Assembly (NCBI GenBank): GCA_034433695.1
Contig: DAOUAK010000128.1
Location: 1 to 34,078, forward strand
DNA: 34,078 nucleotides
Origin: JASFBA01 sp034433695
GTDB lineage: Bacteria; Chloroflexota; Chloroflexia; DTKN01
Direction: 5' to 3'
Below, piece by piece: positions 15,252 through 21,659 of the stretch (the stretch's first letter is position 1; the number at the start of each line of letters is the position of its first letter). Under the pieces are notes generated by a model that had not been told where the DNA came from, did not search any database, and saw nothing but the letters and a program-made list of their open reading frames with translations. A program made the position numbers and the translations under genes.

Positions 15252-15896
15252 TCACCGCCTCAGGATGGCCTGGGCTTCCTCCAGGTCCTGGGGGGTGTTG
15301 ATATTACGGAAGGAGAGGCCGGCCGGATCGAAGCGGGCCCACTCTTCCGGCTCCAGGTAGCACACGCGCACCTGGGGGAAGAAACGGATAATACGGCGTT
15401 CCCCCTGTTCCAGGAGGCTGCGCATCGGTTCCAGGCAGGGCCGGCCGTAGATGGCGTGCAGGGGTTCCAGGTGGGGAGGGTCGCACCGGGTCGGGCGCAG
15501 GCGAGGGATGAGGACGTCGTAGTGGCGCGGCCGGCCGGCCATATAGGCCAGAAGGGGGATGGAGAGAAAGGGCATGTCGCAGGCCACGGCCAGGATAAAG
15601 GGGAAAGAGGCTTCCAGGAGGCCGGTATACAGGCCTCCCAGCGCTCCTCCGCCGGGGTAGCGGTCGAAGACGATGCGGGCGGAAGAAGCCGGCCAGGGGC
15701 GCGGGCCGTCGCTCACCACCAGCAGTTCCTCGCAGACCGCCCCCAAGCGGGAAAGGATGACCTCCAGGAGGGTGGGGCCGTCCTCCCCCCACAGACGCAG
15801 GAGGGCTTTATCCCGTCCTAGCCGGCGGCTTCGCCCCCCGGCCAGCACCACGCCGGTCAGAGAAGCCGGGCCGGCCGGTGGAGGTCTATCTTCCAT
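15252..15896 (-). CDS. mobA: Molybdenum cofactor guanylyltransferase
   Basis: MobA transfers GMP from GTP to molybdopterin to make the guanine dinucleotide cofactor. The 214-residue protein begins its nucleotidyltransferase fold with VVLAGGRSRRLGRDKALL (family pattern LAGGxSxRMGxDKAL). It shows DRYPGGGALGGLYTGL and ACDMPFL, where the Asp is the metal ligand. GTG 15905 is also in frame; ATG 15896 was preferred. Either way the start lies inside the 3' end of the pseudouridine synthase gene, so translation is probably coupled. It is the last gene of the operon. Confidence 0.9.
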   Translation of the reverse strand: MEDRPPPAGPASLTGVVLAGGRSRRLGRDKALLRLWGEDGPTLLEVILSRLGAVCEELLVVSDGPRPWPASSARIVFDRYPGGGALGGLYTGLLEASFPFILAVACDMPFLSIPLLAYMAGRPRHYDVLIPRLRPTRCDPPHLEPLHAIYGRPCLEPMRSLLEQGERRIIRFFPQVRVCYLEPEEWARFDPAGLSFRNINTPQDLEEAQAILRR

Positions 15897-16857
15897 GTTC
15901 CGCACTCAAAACGGCCCAGGACGAAGGAGCATATCGTCGGCGCAGGCTTTCCAGGACGGAGGCCAGGTCCTCCGGAAGGGGGGAACGAAACTCACGGTAT
16001 TCCCCACTTCCGGGAAGGCGAAAGCCCAGACGATAGGCGTGGAGGAACTGCCGCCTGAGCCCCAGCACGCCGCCCCGCCGGCCATAGACGTCGTCCCCCA
16101 ACACGGGGTGGCCGCTATAGGCCAGGTGGACACGGATCTGGTGGGTACGGCCCGTCTCCAGGCGTGCTTCCAGCAGGGTGTAGGGGCCCAGTTCCTCCAG
16201 CACGCGATAGGCCGTACGGGCCGGCCGCCCCCCGGAAACCACCGCCATCCGCTGACGCCGACGGGGATGCCGGCCGATGGGCGCGTCGATGACCCCCTCT
16301 CGCTCCGGCATATGGCCGTCCACCAGCGCCAGGTAAGCCTTGAGCATGGCCCGCTCCTTTTGCTGGGCCACCAAAGCCTGATGGGCGGCGTCGTTGCGGG
16401 CCACCACGATCAGGCCGGAGGTGAAGCGGTCCAGACGGTGAACGATGCCCGGCCGCAGGGCCCCGCCCACCGCCAGGTCGGGGTAACGGGCCAGAAGGGC
16501 GTTGACCAGGGTGCTATGGGGATGTCCGGGAGCCGGGTGGACCACCAGGCCGGCCGGCTTGTCCAGCACCACCACATCGGCATCCTCGTAAACGATGGCG
16601 AGGGGAATTTCCTGAGGGCAGAGTTCCGTCGGTTCCGGCGGGGGGATCACCACCTCCAGCCGGCTGCCGGGGCGCAGGCGCGTGCTGGGCTGAACCGGTC
16701 GGCCGTCGACCGTGACCAATCCCGAGGCGATCAGGCGCTGGACACGGGAACGCGAAAGGTCCGGGATGCGCCCGGCAACCACCTGGTCCACCCGCCGGCC
16801 GGCCTCTTCCTGGCCGGAGAAAAAGGTCAGTTTCCGGGTGGCTCTTTCCTCATCCAC
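15886..16857 (-). CDS. rluD: Ribosomal large subunit pseudouridine synthase, RluA/RluD family
   Basis: The enzyme isomerises uridines in RNA, with 23S rRNA helix 69 as the RluD target. The 323-residue protein has an N-terminal S4 RNA-binding domain (about 18-75) and a catalytic domain with HRLDRFTSG at 140-148 (catalytic D143). RTHQIRVHLAYSGHPVLGDDVYG follows. It starts at GTG 16857 with AAGGA about 7 nt upstream. A nearby ATG is out of frame. The start overlaps the lspA 3' end by 31 nt, the same order (lspA then rluD) as in many bacteria. Which uridines it modifies cannot be told from sequence. Confidence 0.93.
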   Translation of the reverse strand: MDEERATRKLTFFSGQEEAGRRVDQVVAGRIPDLSRSRVQRLIASGLVTVDGRPVQPSTRLRPGSRLEVVIPPPEPTELCPQEIPLAIVYEDADVVVLDKPAGLVVHPAPGHPHSTLVNALLARYPDLAVGGALRPGIVHRLDRFTSGLIVVARNDAAHQALVAQQKERAMLKAYLALVDGHMPEREGVIDAPIGRHPRRRQRMAVVSGGRPARTAYRVLEELGPYTLLEARLETGRTHQIRVHLAYSGHPVLGDDVYGRRGGVLGLRRQFLHAYRLGFRLPGSGEYREFRSPLPEDLASVLESLRRRYAPSSWAVLSAEHGR

Positions 16858-17357
16858 GGCTTTTCCTTCCGGTATCCGTGCAGGAGCAGGTAGAGACCGT
16901 AGGCGATGGCGCCGACGGTGAGGGTACTATCGGCCACGTTGAAAACGGGCCAGATGCTCACCCCGATAAAGTCCACCACATAGGCCCCGTTCAGCCCGTA
17001 TCGCCAGGCCGTTGACACCCGGTCGATCAGATTGCCCACGGCCCCGCCGAGGATCAGGCCCAGGGCCGCATTGGCCCAGCGGACTGGCGTCAGAAGGTAA
17101 GGGTAACCGATAAAGAGGAGGACAACCGTCACCAGGCCGAGGAGGGTAACGACGGCCGAATGATTCTGCAACTGGCCGAAGGAAACACCGGTATTGCGGA
17201 CATGTTCCAGACGCAGGGCGTAGCCCAGGAGGTAAAGCGTCTCTCCCGGAGAAAGGTAGCGGACCACAAAATACTTGCTCACCTGATCCACAAGGACGGT
17301 GAGCAGAGAAAGAAGGAGCGGCCACAGGACCCAACGGCGTCGCGGCGATTCGGTCAA
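16827..17357 (-). CDS. lspA: Lipoprotein signal peptidase II
   Basis: This membrane aspartyl protease cuts the signal peptide of lipidated prolipoproteins. The 176-residue protein has four hydrophobic helices. The catalytic Asp residues are D112 (GNLIDR) and D143 (FNVADS). The family motif RNTGVSFGQL stands where RNxGAAF is usual. It starts with TTG directly after the TAA of the upstream DksA-like gene, with GGAGA about 9 nt upstream inside that gene. It would act on the binding lipoprotein encoded at 4173-6752. Confidence 0.94.
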   Translation of the reverse strand: MTESPRRRWVLWPLLLSLLTVLVDQVSKYFVVRYLSPGETLYLLGYALRLEHVRNTGVSFGQLQNHSAVVTLLGLVTVVLLFIGYPYLLTPVRWANAALGLILGGAVGNLIDRVSTAWRYGLNGAYVVDFIGVSIWPVFNVADSTLTVGAIAYGLYLLLHGYRKEKPWMRKEPPGN

Positions 17358-17729
17358 TTATTCTGTCTCCAGGCGGGTCTGGCAACGGACGCACTGGGCC
17401 GCATACGGCAACGCTTCCAGCCGGGCCCGGTCAATCGGCTCGCCGCAGACTTCACAAAAACCATACGTACCCAGGTCCAGGCGTTTCAGGGCCGCCTCGA
17501 CCAGGCCGAGCGTCCGTCGGAGGTTCCCCAGGAGGGCCAGGTTACGCTCCTGATCAAAGGTGCTGCTGGCCCCTTCGGCCAGATGGTTACTTATCCCACC
17601 ATCCCCGCCGCCGCGGTCGCTGCGGAGTTTCTCGGTAATTTCCTCCAAGCGACGGATGTCGCGGTCCAGTTCGCTGCGTTCGCGTTCCAGCCTTCTTCGA
17701 ACGTTTTCGTAATCTACCACGGTGGCCAT
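17358..17729 (-). CDS. DksA/TraR-family zinc-finger protein 2
   Basis: 123 residues. A charged helical N-terminal half is followed by a zinc finger C92-x2-C95-x17-C113-x2-C116 (GFCEVCGEPIDRARLEALPYAAQCVRC). It resembles the general-stress/YteA-like DksA relatives often placed before lspA in Gram-positive-type genomes. The protein encoded at 13621-13977 has the same finger spacing but a different N-terminal half. The start ATG has a G-rich site 6-8 nt upstream. First gene of the operon with lspA, rluD and mobA. Confidence 0.92.
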   Translation of the reverse strand: MATVVDYENVRRRLERERSELDRDIRRLEEITEKLRSDRGGGDGGISNHLAEGASSTFDQERNLALLGNLRRTLGLVEAALKRLDLGTYGFCEVCGEPIDRARLEALPYAAQCVRCQTRLETE

Positions 17730-17776
17730 CTTCGGCCCCCCTTTCTAGCCCACCCGGACAAGCCCCACACCGCTAT

Positions 17777-17805
17777 ATTTTACAACACTTGCCCCCAGGA
17801 TGCAA
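17777..17805 (-). promoter_or_regulatory. Promoter of the dksA-like/lspA/rluD/mobA operon
   Basis: Minus-strand TTGCAT (17800-17805), a 17-bp spacer and TAAAAT (17777-17782), about 50 nt before the first start codon. Confidence 0.65.
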
Positions 17806-18232
17806 ATGGTCCCCGACGCAGGGTGTGTCCCCAAAAAAGTAGTAGGGGCGAGGTATGCCTCGCCCGTACTGGGGGCGAGGCATGCGTCGTCCTAAAGGCG
17901 ACGTGGGTTGCGTTGTCCTTCACGACGCCAATGATCCATGCACATGGTTGGGCATAATAACCAATTCATCCCATCCGACATGGGGAAATGGGTCTTTCGA
18001 TCCCCGCTTTACCCTATCTCCGAAAAATTTGGGGCACGCAAGGCCGTGCGTGGACAACCCGAGGGGTCATCCCTACAAGAACGGCGTTGGAGCAAGGCCG
18101 GAAGGCAAAAGGGGGAGAAAGGAAGGAGGTTCTGCCCGTCGGATGGGAAGGCAAGGCGCATCGCGGCCGTCAATGACCGGATACGTCCTAAAGGCCCAGG
18201 GGGTGAATCATGCGGTTGCCCCAGGCTCTCTC
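17806..18232. other. Intergenic region, no gene supported
   Basis: This stretch of about 430 nt has several open frames but none with a plausible start, RBS or protein-like composition. It holds two REP-like palindromes near 17841-17891. A decayed one lies near 18057-18085, where GGATGACCC could pair with GGGTTGTCC on the minus strand. An imperfect stem at about 18190-18229 may end the Roadblock gene transcript. It looks like a repeat-rich spacer or the remains of a short mobile repeat. Confidence 0.5.
17841..17891. repeat. Two adjacent REP-like palindromes, second one degraded
   Basis: The first copy reads AGTAGGGGCGAGG-TATG-CCTCGCCCGTACT (17841-17870), a 12-bp palindrome with one internal mismatch. 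The second starts GGGGGCGAGGCATGC (17871-17885), and its right arm is altered to GTCGTCC. The same core forms the hairpin at 6771-6808. Confidence 0.65.
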
Positions 18233-18604
18233 CTAGGCCAACAGACGGAGAAGTTCGGCTGCCGTGCGCTTCATATCCAGAAAGACCAGGCCCAGTTTCG
18301 CGTTTTTGCGCGCCAGCGCCGTCAGCACGGCCTCCTGCCCCACCGACATCAGGAGCACATACCCTTCCTCGCCGCGCACAAAGACCTGATCCAGCGCCCC
18401 CCGGCGTAGTTCGCTGGCGATCCGTTCGCCCAGGGAAAGCATGGCCGCGCTCATCGCCGAGACGCGGTCCTCCTCCACGTCGGCAGGGAGAGCCGAGGCA
18501 ATGATCAGCCCGTCCACGCTGACCACCGCAGAGGCCTCGACATCCGGGGTGGTCATCTGGAGTTCCTTGAGCAGCTTGACCATCTCATCGGTGCGCGTAG
18601 CCAC
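18233..18604 (-). CDS. Roadblock/LC7-domain protein (MglB-like)
   Basis: This 123-residue single-domain protein has the pattern of Roadblock/LC7 regulators of small Ras-like GTPases: an amphipathic first helix (MVKLLKELQMTTPDVEASAVVSVDGLIIAS), the conserved 'VDGLiias.lp', a central helix (AMSAAMLSLGERIASEL), and strands GYVLLMSVG and AVLTALARKNAKLGLVFLDMKR. GTG 18604 was chosen because AAAGGAGG stands 5 nt upstream. The longer frame to 18643 has no RBS and crosses the promoter. No MglA-type GTPase is in the window, so the partner is unknown. Confidence 0.85.
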   Translation of the reverse strand: MATRTDEMVKLLKELQMTTPDVEASAVVSVDGLIIASALPADVEEDRVSAMSAAMLSLGERIASELRRGALDQVFVRGEEGYVLLMSVGQEAVLTALARKNAKLGLVFLDMKRTAAELLRLLA

Positions 18605-18643
18605 TCGTTCCTCCTTTGGGTCTGGCCGCCTGCGGACCCACAT

Positions 18644-19162
18644 TTATTCTAACACAAGGCGCGCCGAGTTGCAACCTTCCAGGCGAAGCAGGTCCCGCTT
18701 CATCTCCACACCGCCGCCATAGCCTCCCAGGGAGCCGTCGGCGCGGACGATGCGGTGGCACGGGATGACGATAGGCAGCGGGTTGGCCGCAACGGCCGCT
18801 CCGACGGCCCGGACGGCCTGTGGCCGGCCCACGGCGGCGGCCACCTGGGCGTAACTCCACACCTGGCCGTAAGGGATGGCCTGCAACGCCTGCCAGACGG
18901 CCTTCTGAAAGGCAGTCCCGTAGAGATCCGGGGGTAGGGAAAAGGTGCGCAACCGGCCGGCCAGGTAGCGCTCCAACTGGCCGGCCGCTTCCTCCAGAAG
19001 GCTGCTTCCCTCAACGGCCGTGTGGCCGGGCAGAAACCGGGCAACCCAGCGTTCCACCCCCTCCTCGGCGGGCAGGACTACCCGGCACAGGCCGCGTTCG
19101 GTAGCCAGCAGACGAAGCGAACCCCACGGCGAAGGACAGCGACGCCAATAGAGTTCCGGCAT
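18644..19162 (-). CDS. ogt: Methylated-DNA--protein-cysteine methyltransferase
   Basis: A suicide repair protein that moves the alkyl group from O6-alkylguanine to its own cysteine. The 172-residue protein has the active-site motif IPCHRIV (nucleophile C135 counting from the chosen start). The helix-turn-helix region FQKAVWQALQAIPYGQVWSYAQVAAAVGRPQAVRAVGAAVAANP precedes it, then GSLGGYGGG. Two consecutive ATGs occur; the second (19162) is 5 nt from GGAGG and the first only 2 nt. It lies 16 nt after the TldE-like gene, so it is probably cotranscribed. Confidence 0.93.
   Translation of the reverse strand: MPELYWRRCPSPWGSLRLLATERGLCRVVLPAEEGVERWVARFLPGHTAVEGSSLLEEAAGQLERYLAGRLRTFSLPPDLYGTAFQKAVWQALQAIPYGQVWSYAQVAAAVGRPQAVRAVGAAVAANPLPIVIPCHRIVRADGSLGGYGGGVEMKRDLLRLEGCNSARLVLE
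18646..18674 (-). promoter_or_regulatory. Promoter of the Roadblock gene, inside the 3' end of ogt
   Basis: Minus-strand TTGCAA (18669-18674), a 17-bp spacer and TAGAAT (18646-18651). It overlaps the last codons of ogt. Confidence 0.65.
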
Positions 19163-19178
19163 CATCTCCTCCCGGGGC

Positions 19179-20510
19179 TTAGGCCGTTGTCCCGGTGAAG
19201 CGGAAGCGGCGCAGGTGCAGGGCCGGAACGCGGGTGCCGCCGAAAAAGCCGGACACCAGCCGTGTCTCCCGGCTGATGGCGACCACCTCGCTCAGCGCCT
19301 CCAGTGCGCTCTGGGTAAAGCGCAGGTCCTTGACCGGCCGGGTGATCTCCCCGTTTTCGATAAGAAAAGTGCCGTCCCGGGTCATGCCGGTCAGGATGGC
19401 CTTCTTGGGATGGGCCGGGTTGACGTAGTGAAAGCGGGTGATCCAGAGGCCGCGCTCGATGGAACGGCCCAACTCCTGCCGCGGAGTGGTACCCGGCGCC
19501 ATAAAGAGGTTGAGCGGTATAGGGCCGAAGGTGTTGGGGGCCGGCAGGGCGTGACCGGTGGAAGAACGCCCTTCCTCTCGTCCGGCCGTGTACGAATCAT
19601 AGACCACCGCCTGGGCGATTCCCTCGACGATGAGGTCCACCCGCTGTTTGGGCACACCCTCGAAGTCAAAGGGGAGCGGCAGGCCGGAGGGGTCCAGACC
19701 ATCGTCCCAAATGGTGATTTCCGGCCCGACGATACGCTCCCCCAGCCGCATAAAACTGCGCCCTTCCTGCAACGCCATGGCCGAAAAGCCCAGGTAAGAC
19801 ATATAGTTCAGCATGGTGGCAACGGCATATTCCTCGAGGACAACCTCATACTCGCCCGGAGGAAGTTCGACAGGATTGACGCTCCGTAGCGCCTTGCCGA
19901 TGGCCTCTCGCGCAACGGCCTCCTCATCCAGTTCCTCCAGGCCGGTGGCGATGGCCGTGGCATGCCCCGAGCCACTCTCTCCCATAATGACCGTGTTCAG
20001 TTCGGCCCGGGTGAACGGGAAGTGAGCCTGGACGCCCAGAGAATTGGCCACCCCGATCTCGCTCCAGCCGGTGGAAAGGGCCCCGCTGGCCCGCAGGCTG
20101 TGCTCCCTGGCCAACCGGCAGATTACCTCCACCCGGCGGGCCCGCTCCTCGGGCGAACAGGAAGCCGTTCCCGGAGAAAAGGATTCGACCGATGGGATGG
20201 GAGCCGGCCCGGGAAGGGAACGGAAATCGGGGTCCTCCACCTGCATCCGGGCGTTCTCCACCGCCTCTTCAACCACCCGACGCAGCGCATCCTCCGAGAG
20301 GTCGTTGGTGGAGGCCACGCCGGTGCGCCGGCCCAGGACGGCTCGAACCGATACCTGGGCATTGTTGCGGGCAATGTTCTGATGGATATAGGAATTGGCA
20401 AAGCGGGTTAGGGCCTCCTCGCCGGCTATAAAGACCACCTCGGTCTGGTCGGCACCGGAGTACCGGAAAACGGTCTCGGCGATCTGCCGGAAACGTTCGG
20501 GGCCGAACAT
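19179..20510 (-). CDS. TldD/PmbA-family protein, TldE (PmbA)-like subunit
   Basis: 443 residues. It has the N-terminal EVVFIAGEEALTRFANSYIHQN region and the C-terminal GTFLIENGEITRPVKDLRFTQSALEAL and FFGGTRVPALHLRRFRF typical of TldD/TldE proteins. The HExxxH zinc motif of the catalytic subunit TldD is absent, so this is the TldE-like partner. TldD/E pairs degrade or process small peptides. No TldD gene is seen here; it may lie elsewhere or the protein may work alone. GGAG lies 6 nt before ATG 20510. It is placed after the L25 gene. Confidence 0.9.
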   Translation of the reverse strand: MFGPERFRQIAETVFRYSGADQTEVVFIAGEEALTRFANSYIHQNIARNNAQVSVRAVLGRRTGVASTNDLSEDALRRVVEEAVENARMQVEDPDFRSLPGPAPIPSVESFSPGTASCSPEERARRVEVICRLAREHSLRASGALSTGWSEIGVANSLGVQAHFPFTRAELNTVIMGESGSGHATAIATGLEELDEEAVAREAIGKALRSVNPVELPPGEYEVVLEEYAVATMLNYMSYLGFSAMALQEGRSFMRLGERIVGPEITIWDDGLDPSGLPLPFDFEGVPKQRVDLIVEGIAQAVVYDSYTAGREEGRSSTGHALPAPNTFGPIPLNLFMAPGTTPRQELGRSIERGLWITRFHYVNPAHPKKAILTGMTRDGTFLIENGEITRPVKDLRFTQSALEALSEVVAISRETRLVSGFFGGTRVPALHLRRFRFTGTTA

Positions 20511-20547
20511 GGCTTGCTCCTTTTTTCTTCCAGATGGAGGAAAGAGC

Positions 20548-21174
20548 CTATTCCTTCTCTTGGGATGAGGCCGGCCCGGTCGGGGCCGCTTCCTCGACCG
20601 GCTTCTCTTCCTCTTCCAGAGGGCGAAGCGGCGTGGTGTAGACGATGACCGCCTTGGGATCGGTGAGGAGGTGCACCTCCGGAGGGAGGGAGAGGTCGCC
20701 GGCGTGGATGGCCTGGTCCGGCTGGGTAATGGTAGAGATGTCCACCTCGATATGGGCGGGGACGGCAGCGGGTAGACACCGGATTTCGATCTCCTCCAGG
20801 CCGTGCGTCAGTACCGCCAGGCCCTGCTCCACGACCGGCGAGGTGCCCTTCAGAACGACGGGGACCTGGGCGGTGATCGGCCGCTCCAGATCGACCCGCT
20901 CCAGGTCCAGGTGCAGAATCTCCTGGCTGATCGGGTCACGCTGAAGGTCGCGGATCAGGGCGGGATAGACGTCGCCGTCCAGCATCACCTGGATCAGGGT
21001 GCTGCCCTTTACCTGCCGGCAAACCTCGCTCAGCGCCTTGTGGGAGACCTGGACGGGCAACGCCTCCATGCGAGGCCCATAGAGGATGCCGGGCACCAGC
21101 CCAGAGCGGCGCAGACGCCGTACCTGTTTGCCGATAACCTTTCGCCGTTCTGCCTGTAAAGTGATCTCAGCCAT
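20548..21174 (-). CDS. rplY: 50S ribosomal protein L25/general stress protein CTC
   Basis: A 5S rRNA-binding protein of the large subunit. The 208-residue product is the long CTC form: an N-terminal L25 domain (MAEITLQAERRKVIGKQVRRLRRSGLVPGILYG...) plus a C-terminal beta domain (about 95-185) and a Glu/Pro-rich tail. ATG 21174 was chosen because the family starts MAEITL and AGGAG lies 6-7 nt upstream. An ATG further upstream is in frame but adds MKQENV only. Its start is 14 nt after the stop of the DUF970-like gene. Confidence 0.93.
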   Translation of the reverse strand: MAEITLQAERRKVIGKQVRRLRRSGLVPGILYGPRMEALPVQVSHKALSEVCRQVKGSTLIQVMLDGDVYPALIRDLQRDPISQEILHLDLERVDLERPITAQVPVVLKGTSPVVEQGLAVLTHGLEEIEIRCLPAAVPAHIEVDISTITQPDQAIHAGDLSLPPEVHLLTDPKAVIVYTTPLRPLEEEEKPVEEAAPTGPASSQEKE

Positions 21175-21188
21175 CACGTTCTCCTGTT

Positions 21189-21431
21189 TCAAAAGTGCTC
21201 GTAGCGTTCCAGGGGCAACACGGCAATCACGGCCCCAGGCGCATGCTTGCGAAGGAGGTTCATAATCTCTTCCATATCCCTGTCCTCCGCCCCGACGAGC
21301 AGGGTGGTGTTGCCCTGTCGGAGGAGACCTCCGGTGCTGGCCAGGCGGGTGACCCGATGTCCGGCCTTCAGAAGGGCTTCCACCGTCTCATCCGCCTGGG
21401 CATTGGACAGTACAACGATCGCCAATTTCAC
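21189..21431 (-). CDS. Short DUF970/DarA-like (PII-like, c-di-AMP receptor family) protein
   Basis: 80 residues. The N-terminal part matches the DarA/YaaQ pattern: MKLAIVVLSNAQADETVEALLKAGHRVTRLASTGGLLRQGNTTLLVGAEDRDMEEIMNLL, with the characteristic TGG-x-L-x-x-GNTT. The end AVIAVLPLERYEHF matches the family's terminal 'gatvFvmpve.f..f'. The loop between them, about 30 residues in Bacillus DarA (109 residues), is nearly absent. DarA proteins are trimeric c-di-AMP sensors; whether this shortened form binds the nucleotide is uncertain. It starts at GTG 21431 with GGAGG 6 nt upstream. First gene of the operon. Confidence 0.82.
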   Translation of the reverse strand: MKLAIVVLSNAQADETVEALLKAGHRVTRLASTGGLLRQGNTTLLVGAEDRDMEEIMNLLRKHAPGAVIAVLPLERYEHF

Positions 21432-21460
21432 CTTATTCCTCCATCAAACTGCCGAGGGAA

Positions 21461-21489
21461 ATTATACTATAACCCGTCCGACCCTGCAA
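21461..21489 (-). promoter_or_regulatory. Promoter of DUF970-like/rplY/tldE/ogt operon
   Basis: Minus-strand TTGCAG (21484-21489), a 17-bp spacer and TATAAT (21461-21466), about 25 nt upstream of the GTG start. Confidence 0.7.
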
Positions 21490-21562
21490 CCGCGCGTATT
21501 CCCTCATGTAAAATGTTACCGAAATGCCTTCGTTCCCTCAAAAGATAATGTTACCGGACGCG

Positions 21563-21591
21563 TTGCGCCGGCCGGCCGCTTGTGCTAGAAT
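21563..21591 (+). promoter_or_regulatory. Promoter of the membrane glycosyltransferase gene
   Basis: TTGCGC (21563-21568), a 17-bp spacer and TAGAAT (21586-21591). It is divergent from the promoter at 21461-21489, with about 70 bp between the -35 boxes. Confidence 0.6.
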
Positions 21592-21659
21592 GCTTCCGGT
21601 GTGGTCCGAGGTATTCCTCGGTCTTTTCCCCACACACCGTAGACCGTGCAGGAGGCCAA

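Noticed and set aside
17855..18504. Overlapping open frames in the 17.8-18.5 kb spacer
   Set aside because: No RBS-start pair, composition not protein-like, and they run into the antisense of the Roadblock gene.
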